Made by a program: the position numbers and the translations under genes
Shown: one piece after another, positions 9,321 to 18,594 of the stretch
Numbering within the stretch: the stretch's first letter is position 1
Layout: each line of letters begins with the position of its first letter
DNA from: Paraburkholderia adhaesiva
Lineage (GTDB): Bacteria; Pseudomonadota; Gammaproteobacteria; Burkholderiales; Burkholderiaceae
DNA length: 64,000 nt
NCBI RefSeq assembly: GCF_021390575.1
Contig: NZ_JAJEJQ010000001.1
Span: 682,001 to 746,000, forward strand
Direction of reading: 5' to 3'
Notes under the pieces: generated by a model
Told to the model about the DNA's origin: nothing
Database searches by the model: none
What the model saw: the letters and a program-made list of their open reading frames with translations, nothing else

Positions 9321-10070
9321 CTATCGAATCAGGGTCTTCCACCAAACAGCATATGGTTGGGCAAGCCACCATTTTAAAGGGACGTGGCCGTGATGGCGTC
9401 GTACCGTTTCCATCGCCTCCTTGTAGTGGAGGCGGCGGTGAATGCGTGTTTTGGTGGCGTCGTGGTTGCGGTTGATGGCGATATCCTCGTCTACGAAACC
9501 GAGTGGGCCGCCGTATCGGTACAGTCGCCACCAGAGGTCGTAGTCGAGGGCCATTTTGAGGGTGGAATCGAGACCTCCTAACGCTGTCCACGCCGTTCTG
9601 CGAATTAGCGATGCCGGCTGTGTTATCACGCAACGAACCGCCAACCGCCGCTCACTGAAAGGCTCCACCCAGGCCGGCGTTCTGCGTCCACTTGAGTCGT
9701 CCAGGTGCAGCGCTTTGCCGTAGGCTGCCGGCCACGCGGGGTGGTGTTCCATTGCCGCGACGAGCTTGTCGAGGCCGCCGGGCAAGAGAAGATCGTCACT
9801 ATTTAGCCAGCAGACATAAGGCGCAGTTCCACGCGCGATGCCTTCGTTGATAGCCGCGGCCTGACCACCGTCCTTATGACTGCGCCAGCCCGCCAGCTTC
9901 GACTCCCAATTGCGGATAATGCCAACGGATCCGTCGGTCGAACCGCCGTCCATCACAAATATCTCGGTCGCCACTTTCTGTGCTTCGATTGAGCGCAGAG
10001 CGTCTTCGAGGAACTTTGCCTGGTTGTACGATGGCACGACCACCGTGACGAGAGGGGAGCTTGTTTTCAT
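9321..10070 (-). CDS. GT2 family glycosyltransferase
   Basis: A 249-residue inverting glycosyltransferase of the GT-A fold. Seen motifs: VVVPSYNQAKFLEDALRSI at the N-terminus, MDGGSTDGS for nucleotide binding, and WLNSDD, the DxD-type metal site. DYDLWWRLYRYG is near the catalytic base. No membrane segment is evident, so it should act at the cytoplasmic face. It lies directly upstream of the GT4 gene at 8210-9319. The 169 bases before it hold no gene. Donor and linkage are unknown. Confidence 0.9.
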   Translation of the reverse strand: MKTSSPLVTVVVPSYNQAKFLEDALRSIEAQKVATEIFVMDGGSTDGSVGIIRNWESKLAGWRSHKDGGQAAAINEGIARGTAPYVCWLNSDDLLLPGGLDKLVAAMEHHPAWPAAYGKALHLDDSSGRRTPAWVEPFSERRLAVRCVITQPASLIRRTAWTALGGLDSTLKMALDYDLWWRLYRYGGPLGFVDEDIAINRNHDATKTRIHRRLHYKEAMETVRRHHGHVPLKWWLAQPYAVWWKTLIR

Positions 10071-10239
10071 ACGGTCGGCATCTTTGGCCGGAAAGCGATG
10101 TGCGTTAGGCGGAGCAACTGTCCATTCATTTACCCAGGTTCATGGCCGCCCCCGGGCATCCATGCTGCCATAAAACAAGGTCGATAGTGAGGGTCACCGT
10201 TGCGCGAATCTGTTATAGCCGTAAATTAATGTAAAGCGT

Positions 10240-11214
10240 CTAGCCTTGCTCTACAGGCAGCGCTAGCTCCGAGCGACTCGTTACCGCTTCCACAATGAAT
10301 CGAGGGCGAGCTTTGGTTTCGATATAGATCTTTCCGATATATTCGCCGAGCACCCCTAAAGATAAAAGCTGGAGGCCACCCAAAAAGTAGATCGGCAACG
10401 CGGTAGATGCCCAACCTGGTACGGCTCTATCTGTAAACAGCCGCACGCAAAGAACCCAGAAAGTAACCGTGAAGCTCATCGATGACAGGAGAAAACCGAC
10501 GCAGCTAATGGCACGTAATGGCGCGATGGAAAATGATGTAATAGCCTCAATCGCCAACCCAAGCATCTTGCGCAGAGGATATTTACTTTCGCCTGCGAAT
10601 CGCTTTGCACGATCGTATTCCACCGTTGATGATTTAAAGCCAATCAACGGAACTATGCCGCGAAGATATAGATTCACTTCGCGGAATTGCTTGATCGTGT
10701 CCATCGCGCGCCGGCTTAGCAGCCGGTAGTCGGCGTGATCGTAGACTGTCTCGACGCCGCATAGGGCAAGTAGCCGATAGAAGCTGCGAGCGGTAACGCG
10801 CTTGAAGTACGTGTCCGTCTCCCGGCTGCTGCGGATTCCATAGACAACGTCCGAACCACGGTCAAATTCGTCAATCATCCGACCAATCGCGGTGACATCA
10901 TCCTGAAGATCCGCATCGATGCTGATAATCGCATCACCTTCAGCAAGCCACATCCCGGCAAGCAACGCATTCTGATGACCACGGTTTCTCGACAGCTTGA
11001 TGCCAATGGCCGGCCCGCCTCGCTGTACGATGGCATCGATCACCTGCCACGTACGGTCGCGGCTACCGTCATCGACGAAATATATGCGGCTGTCGCTACT
11101 GATCTTTTCTGCCTCGATCAAACGGTTCAGTTCGTTCTGAAGAACGCGCATCGTTTCCTCCAGCACGGCTTCCTCGTTGTAGCAAGGGACCACGATCGCG
11201 ATTCGCTTGGTCAT
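10240..11214 (-). CDS. GtrB-like polyprenyl-phosphate glycosyltransferase (GT2 with C-terminal membrane helices)
   Basis: A 324-residue protein with an N-terminal GT2 domain (VVPCYNEEAVLEETM, FVDDGSRDRTW, SIDADLQDD) and two C-terminal hydrophobic segments around residues 225-290. It ends in the GEYIGKIYIETKARPR signature of the DPM1/GtrB group. Such enzymes load a sugar onto undecaprenyl phosphate at the inner face. The gene sits 4 bases after a GtrA gene, as in phage and chromosomal gtr operons, so the sugar is probably flipped and added in the periplasm. A partner transferase could be the 667-residue membrane protein upstream. Confidence 0.9.
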   Translation of the reverse strand: MTKRIAIVVPCYNEEAVLEETMRVLQNELNRLIEAEKISSDSRIYFVDDGSRDRTWQVIDAIVQRGGPAIGIKLSRNRGHQNALLAGMWLAEGDAIISIDADLQDDVTAIGRMIDEFDRGSDVVYGIRSSRETDTYFKRVTARSFYRLLALCGVETVYDHADYRLLSRRAMDTIKQFREVNLYLRGIVPLIGFKSSTVEYDRAKRFAGESKYPLRKMLGLAIEAITSFSIAPLRAISCVGFLLSSMSFTVTFWVLCVRLFTDRAVPGWASTALPIYFLGGLQLLSLGVLGEYIGKIYIETKARPRFIVEAVTSRSELALPVEQG

Positions 11215-11218
11215 ATTG

Positions 11219-11620
11219 TCAGAGGATTTGATGGGGGTTTTGCTTCAAATTGAACGCAAAGAAACGCGCACCGACAAAGCCAATCATCGTATAGGCAGCG
11301 ACGCCGACAAGTTGTGCAAGTCGATGATCGAAATGAAGGTCATCTCGAGCAACGAGCATGGCGAAAAGGTTGCCGGCGTAGGCAACGCCAGTCACGATCA
11401 TGAAACGGGCAAAGACTGCAGGGGTTGTACGAGCTTGCCTGAAAGTCCATTTACTATTGGCCGCGAAACTCACACCAAACCCGACTAGATACCCAATCGC
11501 GTTCGCGCTTACGTCTGACAACCCGAGCGCCATTCCCAGGTAGATAAAGACGAGTCCTACGGCACTGTTTAGAAGCCCAACAAGCAGATACTTTGCAAAC
11601 TGAAAGGAAATTTCTCTCAT
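11219..11620 (-). CDS. GtrA-like membrane protein
   Basis: A 133-residue protein with four hydrophobic segments, starting MREISFQFAKYLLVG. The ending SNxxWTF appears as NSKWTFRQ in the middle loop, a mark of the GtrA/PF04138 family. The family is thought to flip undecaprenyl-phosphate sugars made by GtrB. The start at 11620 overlaps the preceding methyltransferase stop in ATGA; a longer reading to 11662 would put 14 basic residues before the first helix. It is followed 4 bases later by the GtrB-like gene. Confidence 0.88.
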   Translation of the reverse strand: MREISFQFAKYLLVGLLNSAVGLVFIYLGMALGLSDVSANAIGYLVGFGVSFAANSKWTFRQARTTPAVFARFMIVTGVAYAGNLFAMLVARDDLHFDHRLAQLVGVAAYTMIGFVGARFFAFNLKQNPHQIL

Positions 11621-12309
11621 GCTCGAGCGATTACGGCGTGTTGTGCGCCGAGAGGGAGCCATCGCAAATAGTTTTCCAGTGGTCGCAGGAACGCGAGGCT
11701 CTTTGGGAAGAATATTCGGTATTCGTGCCGGACGCCGCTCCAGCCGGCATGCTTCATGGAAGTGCCCAGCGCGAACGGCGTGATGAGGTGAGCGTTTTCG
11801 TCAAACTCGCACGTGTTTACGGCGTGTACCGTCAAGGGATTCCAGGGGTTGTGTTCAAAAATCACAAGCATGGCGTTGGGGCGTGCAATGCGACGCAGTT
11901 CTTTTAGCCAGTGTATATGTTCGTCGTGTGAAATATGATGAAACACGCATGCGGAAAACAACAGGTCGAACGTCCCGTCGGGGATATCGATGGAATTTCC
12001 GTTGAGCGCGAAATACTCGGCCTCGCCACCGAAGCGTTTTTCCGCCAGAGCCAGGCTCTTTGTGGAAACGTCAGCCGCTGCGAGGCTGGATGCCGGGAAA
12101 TACTTTCGGAAGTAGGGTATGGAATTGCCCACGCCGCTGCCGAAATCAATGATTTTAGTCGGGAAGAGATTGGCTTCCCGCGAATAACGAGCAGTATCCG
12201 CTATCTTATATTCAGCGAAAAACTCCGGAGCTTCCCCTGACGCGGAAATATTGGCGGCATGCGTCGCGCGATATTCATCGGCAAACCTGTCGAATTCGGT
12301 TTCTTTCAT
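11617..12309 (-). CDS. Class I SAM-dependent methyltransferase
   Basis: A 230-residue protein with SAM motif I as IIDFGSGVGNSIPYF, then AADVSTKSLALAEKRF (motif II region), FDLLFSACVFHHI and a post-motif LRRIARPNAMLVIFEHNPWNP. The start MKETEFDRFADEY at 12309 is the usual beginning for this subfamily; the open frame runs upstream to 12426 without similarity. Substrate unknown; a sugar or sugar-lipid is inferred from its place in the O-antigen locus. It overlaps gtrA by 4 bases. Confidence 0.85.
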   Translation of the reverse strand: MKETEFDRFADEYRATHAANISASGEAPEFFAEYKIADTARYSREANLFPTKIIDFGSGVGNSIPYFRKYFPASSLAAADVSTKSLALAEKRFGGEAEYFALNGNSIDIPDGTFDLLFSACVFHHISHDEHIHWLKELRRIARPNAMLVIFEHNPWNPLTVHAVNTCEFDENAHLITPFALGTSMKHAGWSGVRHEYRIFFPKSLAFLRPLENYLRWLPLGAQHAVIARA

Positions 12310-12761
12310 CGGATGTTTCCCGTTGATCCCCAATTCTGAGTGTCTAAGCTTAGCATATCGACGGAGTGAAGTTATCGGACAGTTGCTAGCATTCGGTCGG
12401 AAGCGAGGGCGGAACCGCTGCGGCATCGCGTATTAAGGGTCGCATCTAAAAGGGCACGCACGAACTCGATGCGGATGATGTTACGGGCGCGATATCCAAG
12501 GCGTATTCCCCACATCCACTAACTATTGACGGTCGCCAGCGGAAGGGCTATCCGGTGTAAGCGCTCACCGTGCACCGACTCGACGACTTCGGTGGAAACG
12601 GCCAACGTAGCCGTAAGACCGAAACAAGCCGGTGTCTGTGCTGGTGCCTTGCTTATGGACGTGGTACCGAGCGGTGCGCTTCTCCATTCGGTCTGAAATC
12701 GCCATGCCTGAACAGGTCTATTTTGAAAAAATCTCACCGGTCGATTTCGCAGCATTAACTT
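12310..12761. other. Gene-poor gap
   Basis: These 452 bases hold no convincing gene. A 78-codon open frame on - (12519-12755) lacks a ribosome site and does not resemble a family I know. The base composition turns AT-richer toward 12700. It may be residue of an old insertion; nothing proves it. Confidence 0.4.
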
Positions 12762-14765
12762 TTACTTTGCCAGCTGAGTACTGTCCCTTGTGCTTGTGAA
12801 CCGAAATCGGGAGAAAAGCAATACGTTTTCTGGCGCCGGAGGGGTAGTCAAGACCGGCTTCAGCAATATGCAAAGATCGTCCTGGCTAAAATAATGCGCG
12901 AACGCCATATCGACGAACATTCTCGGCTCGAAGCGGCCAACTGCCTGGGATCCAGCGTGGCTGTCCACGATGTTGAGTACGCCATCCGAATCCGCCCGGA
13001 CTCGAATCTCCGCGGAGTAGTGGCCCGGTTCTTTTACACAGAGTTTCGCTGAAGGTGCCGACATCCATTGCACACGAGGTAAATTCCATTGAGGGTACGG
13101 TCCTTCCTCAGGATTGAACCCATCGAGGGAGCTGACGTCGTGCAAATCCAGAACTGGCGTACCCGTGCCGACGAGCTCGACGTTTTTGAACACCACGTAA
13201 TGCACCGCGGAATCGTCCCTGGGCCCAAGTGCCACAAAGCGCGGATCCTGACGGAGGCTTCGGATTAGTTCCGGCTGCATTGCGTCCGCGGGAAATCCAC
13301 GATAGTACTCAGCCTCGTGCACGTTCGGTATCACGACGAAATCGGAATTTCGAGCGCCGGCTATAAAATCAGATAACGTCTGCGACCGATCGAGATCAGA
13401 GGCGCGCGTAACGATTCCTTGTTTTAGGGCTAGCCATTTGATTGTGTAGGCATTCACAGGACCTGGAACAGTCACGAGCACCATAACTGGGTTGCTGTAG
13501 GTGCCTCTTCCAGTATTCTCCAGAGAGTTGGCGATCAATGTAACGACGCGATCGTTCCAACTATTATGAATCTGGTCCTCGGATAGGGTGGGTGGATGTC
13601 CGTGGGCCAGGTTTTTATGAATTGCTGCTCCAAGCGCTATCCACGAGGCAACTAACAAGACAGCTCGCTTTTTTGCATTAAAGCTGGAACACAATTCGGC
13701 CAGGCAATAGATTCCGGCTAGCAAAAATGTAACCTGAAAGGTCGCAAAGAAAAAATCGTTCTTGTGCCTGCCAACCAGGAGAATCAAAAAGGAAAGCGTC
13801 GCGAATCCTGCAAGTGAGCAGGTTATGGCAAGATTCACGTACATTTTTCGGAGTGTAAAATATACTATTCCGAAAACCAATAGTAAGCCTGCGAGTATAA
13901 GATGAAACCCGATAGCGTGCTGATAGCCGCCGACCAGGTATTCTTTTCCGACTTCAAGCCATGTAATCGTCTCTGGGAACGACCACAGATATGAATCTTT
14001 TCCCCGCGTGTTAGTCCAGAAATAATTAAATATATCATGGCCAGCGATCAGATAGTATGGGAGTGCAATCAAACAAGCTATTCCCGAAAAAACGGCTAGT
14101 GGGCGCCACTGTGTCGTCGCGCCCTCATTATTGCAGTATTTTCTCCAGAACTGCACGACGGTAAAAAGCCCCATTAATGAAACGGCTAGCGCCAACGTAT
14201 GCGGGAAAAATGTAGGCTTAATAAGCAGGGCCGCTGCAAACGCGATCCCAGACAATTTGAAATATTCACGGCGTTCACGAAAAGTGCCAATAATGAACCA
14301 CCATGCCATCGCCGCCGTGGAAAAGCCCAGTGCGTAGTCCGGCCGAAAATTCTCTATGGTGTTATATGCCAGGGGTGAAGATAAAAAAGTGACGACAATC
14401 CAGGCAAGTGCCGCGGGGCGCGTGTCCTTGAATTCTAAAATAAGGAATACAACCGCTGAAATAATGATGAGAAAATTTGCAATATAAAATACAACGTCAT
14501 GGTACCCGCCGACCAGAATTGCGATTACTGCCAGAACTGTGGAAAATGGGCTGTGAGGTGGATTCGTCAAAAGATCGCGAAGGAAAGCGAGTGCGCCGTG
14601 GTTAAACAGCAGTGCCAGTCTGTCCGTCGCGTCATCGACGTATCCAATATCATCGTAAGTGATGTCATGCGCGAGACGCCCCGTATTGTTGCTTGCGTGA
14701 ATATAAGCAAGCGAAACAAGAATTGCTGCCAGGATTCCTAATCCGAGTCGTCTCTGAGTTTTCAT
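12762..14765 (-). CDS. Large polytopic membrane protein, GT-C-like, unassigned
   Basis: 667 residues with a signal-anchor at about 8-25, then some ten hydrophobic segments to about residue 400, then a soluble C-terminal third rich in beta-strand-like sequence. The first loop after the first helix contains DITYDDIGYVDD; acidic residues there are typical of GT-C glycosyltransferases, which use polyprenyl-phosphate sugars in the periplasm. The nearby GtrA/GtrB pair downstream would supply such a donor. I do not recognise the family, and a transporter or polymerase cannot be excluded. Codon use is visibly more AT-rich than in the rml genes, a sign of separate origin. Confidence 0.75.
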   Translation of the reverse strand: MKTQRRLGLGILAAILVSLAYIHASNNTGRLAHDITYDDIGYVDDATDRLALLFNHGALAFLRDLLTNPPHSPFSTVLAVIAILVGGYHDVVFYIANFLIIISAVVFLILEFKDTRPAALAWIVVTFLSSPLAYNTIENFRPDYALGFSTAAMAWWFIIGTFRERREYFKLSGIAFAAALLIKPTFFPHTLALAVSLMGLFTVVQFWRKYCNNEGATTQWRPLAVFSGIACLIALPYYLIAGHDIFNYFWTNTRGKDSYLWSFPETITWLEVGKEYLVGGYQHAIGFHLILAGLLLVFGIVYFTLRKMYVNLAITCSLAGFATLSFLILLVGRHKNDFFFATFQVTFLLAGIYCLAELCSSFNAKKRAVLLVASWIALGAAIHKNLAHGHPPTLSEDQIHNSWNDRVVTLIANSLENTGRGTYSNPVMVLVTVPGPVNAYTIKWLALKQGIVTRASDLDRSQTLSDFIAGARNSDFVVIPNVHEAEYYRGFPADAMQPELIRSLRQDPRFVALGPRDDSAVHYVVFKNVELVGTGTPVLDLHDVSSLDGFNPEEGPYPQWNLPRVQWMSAPSAKLCVKEPGHYSAEIRVRADSDGVLNIVDSHAGSQAVGRFEPRMFVDMAFAHYFSQDDLCILLKPVLTTPPAPENVLLFSRFRFTSTRDSTQLAK

Positions 14766-15399
14766 GAGCTATTGGTTTGTGGCGAGGAGGCTGCACGTGA
14801 ACTGTCAGATTAAATTGGAATTGGTTCTGATTTAATCGGTCCCGCGTCAGATTACATGAAGGTGAGATCGAATACAAACTGAATCAATTTTCAGCCAGGC
14901 AGATGCAACGTCTTTATTTAACAGGACCGAAAAGTAGGCGCTACGCAGTCGTGGTCAACCGCCGCTTCGCCGTAACAGCCATTCGCTGCCCACGACACCG
15001 TTGAGGCGTGTGATGTCGGTGTTCTCCAGCGGCTTGCCGAACTGAGTGTAATCGAGCTTTATGCCGTCTTGCCGCGCACAACTGGCAGTCGCCACAGGCA
15101 GATGTCCGGGGGCCAATGCCACACCTGATCGCTGTCAGTTTGCCGGCATCTGCATACTGCGCATTCGCTTTGAGCACCATCTCGTCATTCATTTTTCCTT
15201 GCTCTCCTTTACTACTGCCGTTATCCGCTCACGCTTCGTTGAGGGCTTGTTTCAGGGAGTCCAACTCACGAATGGTGTACGCGGCGGGCTAAGGTCGATC
15301 AGAATCGATCCGGTGCAAGCTCCCACTGCTATGCTCAATATATGCACTAGTACCATCTACGATTTATTTTGAGCTAGTCGCGAGCACCAAAAAATTCCG
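14766..15399. other. Gene-poor gap, AT-rich in part
   Basis: 634 bases between a GT2 gene and the membrane protein. Apart from the possible relic at 14941-15192 I see no gene. Tracts such as 14790-14940 are AT-rich against the surrounding high-GC DNA. No terminal repeats or transposase remnants could be identified. Confidence 0.4.
14941..15192 (-). pseudogene. Possible gene relic, unidentified
   Basis: An 83-codon frame starting MNDEMVLKANAQYADAGKL has a good AAAGGAGAG site upstream. After about 50 codons its sequence looks shadow-like, while another frame of the same strand reads a more protein-like LDYTQFGKPLENTD to about 14950. Upstream, a frame ending in TIRELDSLKQALNEA stops just before it. 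This pattern fits a decayed gene with a frameshift, but no family is recognised. It may equally be chance. Confidence 0.25.
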
Positions 15400-16287
15400 T
15401 CATTGTTCTCGTTGTGGTTCGCCAGCCTTCGGGTAACTCCGCGGCCACGAACAAATGGTCCTCAGCATATGTCCAGATATCCTGTGGTTCCATTTCAATG
15501 CAGCTCGAACAGCGGTGACTCCGACTCGAATCGGAAATGAGTATGGATAGTTCTCGCGAGAATGATCCTTCTCCGTTACAGCATGAGCATAGTTAAATAA
15601 CCAACGATCCGGCACTTCCCCAAAAATATTCAAAAACATGCTGTTTATTTCAGCATGTACCTTAACACGCGCGCCCAGCGTCTTGTTGTCGGCGTAGAGT
15701 CGCGAACCAGCCAGTTTTTTATTGAGTAGCGAAAATTTAACGCCAGCCTTCCCGAGTCGAAGCCAATAGTCATAGTCCATGCAATAGCTCAGTGATTCAT
15801 CAAGCAGTCCCCACTGGCTAACCACCCGCCGCCGGAAAAAGAGCGCCGGCTGACATATAAAACACGTCTCTTTCAGGTTTTCGAAATTCCAGGGTTGCGT
15901 CGGATATGTCTCAAACGGATGATCATTCACGTCGATGTGATCTGCCAATCCATACGCTACGTCGATGTCAGGATTCGCTTCGAAGAAAGACACAACTTCA
16001 GCAATCGCACCGGGATAGTAAACGTCATCGGAGTTAAGCCAGCCGATAATGTCGCCGTCGGTCGCACGGATGCCCTGGTTCACGGCATCCGCCTGTCCCC
16101 GGTCTCTTTTTGATACCCAGCGAACCGGTGGTTCAAACTGTTCAAGAATTGCGACCGTTGTGTCCGTGCTACCGCCATCAAATACCACGTGCTCGATTGT
16201 TGCACCGGTTTGAATGGCTACGCTCTTCAGCGTTCGCTCAATGAATTGCCCCTGATTGTAGGAGGGTGTGATGATGCTAACCTTCAT
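15400..16287 (-). CDS. GT2 family glycosyltransferase
   Basis: A 295-residue GT-A enzyme. It starts MKVSIITPSYNQGQFIERTL at 16287; an upstream in-frame start at 16308 would only add seven residues. FDGGSTDTTVAI and WLNSDDVYYPGAI give the nucleotide and metal sites, and DYDYWLRLGKAG lies near the catalytic base. It is related in layout to the GT2 genes at 9321 and 18595 but clearly different in sequence. It follows the GT4 gene by 22 bases. Donor unknown. Confidence 0.9.
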   Translation of the reverse strand: MKVSIITPSYNQGQFIERTLKSVAIQTGATIEHVVFDGGSTDTTVAILEQFEPPVRWVSKRDRGQADAVNQGIRATDGDIIGWLNSDDVYYPGAIAEVVSFFEANPDIDVAYGLADHIDVNDHPFETYPTQPWNFENLKETCFICQPALFFRRRVVSQWGLLDESLSYCMDYDYWLRLGKAGVKFSLLNKKLAGSRLYADNKTLGARVKVHAEINSMFLNIFGEVPDRWLFNYAHAVTEKDHSRENYPYSFPIRVGVTAVRAALKWNHRISGHMLRTICSWPRSYPKAGEPQREQ

Positions 16288-16309
16288 GGATGGCCCTGTC
16301 GCGTACAAG

Positions 16310-17626
16310 TTAGGTCGCGTGCGCAGTTGTGTTGGCGGTAGCGTATTGGAAAAGCTCCCAATACTGATTAGCCATTAATTCCGTGTCGGAGAATTCGTCG
16401 ACGCGCCGTGCTCCAGCTTCAATCAATCGCGCCCGCAAGGGTTCGTCGTTGACTAGCGAGACAATCGCGTCAGAAATTTGACCCGGAACTCGTGGGTCAA
16501 ACAAGAGGGTTGCGTCGCCCGCCACTTCGGGTAGCGAAGTCGTGTTGCTACATGCTACTGGAATCCCGGCAGCCATTGCCTCGATCACAGGCAGGCCGAA
16601 TCCCTCGTATAGGGATGGGAAGATCACTCCGCTGGACTCAGCCAGCAGTCCTCCCAGTTCGCCATCCGGTATGTATCCCGGGAAGAGAACCCGTTCTTCG
16701 AGATTCATCGCTCGTGCTGCGGCGATGAGCCATTCCTGTCGTGGACCGGGCGCGCCTGTGCAGACAAGTTTTATATCGTGCCCGAGCTTTCCGGTCGAAC
16801 ACGCCATGCCGAATGCGGTGATCAGCATTTCGTGATTTTTGTGCTTCCAGAAATTAGCGGGGTAGACCAAATACCTCTTTGACGAGAGGTCTAGACGGTC
16901 CAGTACGTGTAAGTTCGGTGCGGTGCGAGATGCAAATCTTCGCGCAATGCGCAGGTGAATCGTGCGTATCCGCGAAGGTTGTAGATGACCATGACGAATT
17001 GCGGACTGACGCGAATAATCAGAAATCGCTGCGAGAACAGTGGATCGAGCGCATGCGTCGACGAAGACTTGATCGCGATGGGCCACGTCCGCGGGCGTAA
17101 AAAAATCTGGGTAAGTCTTGAACTGGAGATCGTAGATTGTGCACACGGTGGCAATGCCGCGCTCGAAGTACGTAGGTGCAGTGAATGGGCAAAAAAGTAG
17201 ATCGACCTCCAGGTCCCGAAGCAGACGATTGGAACCTCTGCGTTTTAGGGCCGCGTTTGCTCTGTAACCGAGTCGGCTCACAAGCTTGATCAATCTCGCA
17301 GGAATCTGGGGTGCGACACGCGTTGCCAATGCCGCGAAGCGCAATCGGCTTGCAGGCGCGTCGGCGGAACCAACAATCATTCGCCGCTTCATATTCCGCC
17401 GATCGAGCGATGCCAATTCGTCGTGGGTTGCCGCATGCGTGAGCAATATGAATTGTGTCGCTGGTGCGATATCTGCCAGGTATCGCAGCAACTCGAGCAC
17501 GAAGATTTTCGCGCCACCGTTGTCGCCGCCCGGCAGAACGGGCGTCAAGTCAACGGCGACGCTACGGGGATATTCGATTGTCCCGGCGATCGCTGGTTCA
17601 ACGTCTGCGGTGGATTGATAAGACAC
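16310..17626 (-). CDS. GT4 family glycosyltransferase
   Basis: 438 residues, GT-B fold. The N-terminal VAVDLTPVLPGGDNGGAK segment and the C-terminal FPSLYEGFGLPVIEAMAAGIPV (E-x7-E) followed by SLPEVAGDATLLFDP belong to the mannosyl/rhamnosyl WbaZ-WbdB-like branch of GT4. Length is slightly above the usual 370-400 because of an arginine-rich insert near residues 110-150. It is 8 bases after a methyltransferase gene and 22 before a GT2 gene, so all lie on one transcript. Substrate is not assignable. Confidence 0.9.
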   Translation of the reverse strand: MSYQSTADVEPAIAGTIEYPRSVAVDLTPVLPGGDNGGAKIFVLELLRYLADIAPATQFILLTHAATHDELASLDRRNMKRRMIVGSADAPASRLRFAALATRVAPQIPARLIKLVSRLGYRANAALKRRGSNRLLRDLEVDLLFCPFTAPTYFERGIATVCTIYDLQFKTYPDFFTPADVAHRDQVFVDACARSTVLAAISDYSRQSAIRHGHLQPSRIRTIHLRIARRFASRTAPNLHVLDRLDLSSKRYLVYPANFWKHKNHEMLITAFGMACSTGKLGHDIKLVCTGAPGPRQEWLIAAARAMNLEERVLFPGYIPDGELGGLLAESSGVIFPSLYEGFGLPVIEAMAAGIPVACSNTTSLPEVAGDATLLFDPRVPGQISDAIVSLVNDEPLRARLIEAGARRVDEFSDTELMANQYWELFQYATANTTAHAT

Positions 17627-17634
17627 GTTGGAAT

Positions 17635-18525
17635 TTAATGCTTGTAAATTAGTACGGATAATCCCTTGGTCATAAGGTCTTCGCGAGATAGCCCTGTTTT
17701 CTCCCTCGCCAAAGCTAGCTGTTCCTCACTTCTGCTCTCGTCAAGCATTGGAATGATCCACTCGATGTGCATCTGGCAGTCGGAAAGAATCTGTCGCATC
17801 TCTACAATGCCCTTCCGGTTCAATGCATCCCCGTCGTAGATCCACGTGCACGCGTCCTCCACACTGATCGGGGCATTGTCAGGCCAGCACGAGTGAAGGT
17901 GTTCATACATTTCAGTTTTTGACCACATCAGGTGCGCCCAGTCGGGTACTAGCCTGGATATCTCGCCCAAATGATGGAGATGGTGACCATAGGAACAAGT
18001 CCATAGCGGCTCGAACGAAATAAGAATGCAACCGCCCGGCTTCAGGACCCGACGAAATTCCGATAGCGCTTTGCCGACGTTACCGATATGTTCAAACGTC
18101 GACATCGTAACGATCGACTCAAACTCGTTGTCGCTGAATTCCAGCGACTCAGCGTTCATGTACGTTAGACGCGCGTTGCCTGACGTCGTTACAAGGTCGA
18201 ACTCGTCATGAATATCCAGGCCGATTCCCACATATTCTGCTGCCCCGAGCGTTAGGCATCGCTCCAATGCATATCCGTGAGGCGATGCGCCGATATCAAG
18301 AATGCGACGACCTTTCAATGGCTGTATCGTGTTGAGCGAATCAACTATCGTGTGGTTGTATCGCCGTATTGCATCGAGCATCTCAACATTTGGCTGAGAC
18401 GCGTTGTACGAATTGATGCTTTTTATGTAAGCCTCGAGCGTTGCATCAATTGGGCTGCCTTTTCGTGAAAGAAGTTTCGATAGCGTTGAGGCCCACAAAT
18501 TCTTGCCGGTGACTGTGCTAAACAT
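17635..18525 (-). CDS. SAM-dependent methyltransferase
   Basis: 296 residues. Motif I reads ILDIGASPHGYAL, unusual in having SPHG in place of a plain GxG ending; GIGLDIHDEFD follows as the acidic ribose-binding strand, then MSTFEHIGNVGKALSEFRRVLKPGG, the classic motif III region. A C-terminal half with several Trp and Cys residues has no assigned role. It lies between a GT2 and a GT4 gene on the same strand, which points to glycan methylation. An older hypothetical-protein annotation would not surprise me. Confidence 0.82.
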   Translation of the reverse strand: MFSTVTGKNLWASTLSKLLSRKGSPIDATLEAYIKSINSYNASQPNVEMLDAIRRYNHTIVDSLNTIQPLKGRRILDIGASPHGYALERCLTLGAAEYVGIGLDIHDEFDLVTTSGNARLTYMNAESLEFSDNEFESIVTMSTFEHIGNVGKALSEFRRVLKPGGCILISFEPLWTCSYGHHLHHLGEISRLVPDWAHLMWSKTEMYEHLHSCWPDNAPISVEDACTWIYDGDALNRKGIVEMRQILSDCQMHIEWIIPMLDESRSEEQLALAREKTGLSREDLMTKGLSVLIYKH

Positions 18526-18594
18526 CTCTTACTCCGTGAAGGAACAGCATGGCACGAGGCGAATAAGAAATACTGCTGGTCGCGTTCAACGAAT

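Noticed and set aside
12519..12755. Possible insertion-sequence remnant
   Set aside because: I could not identify a transposase motif or terminal repeats, so only a gap description was kept.
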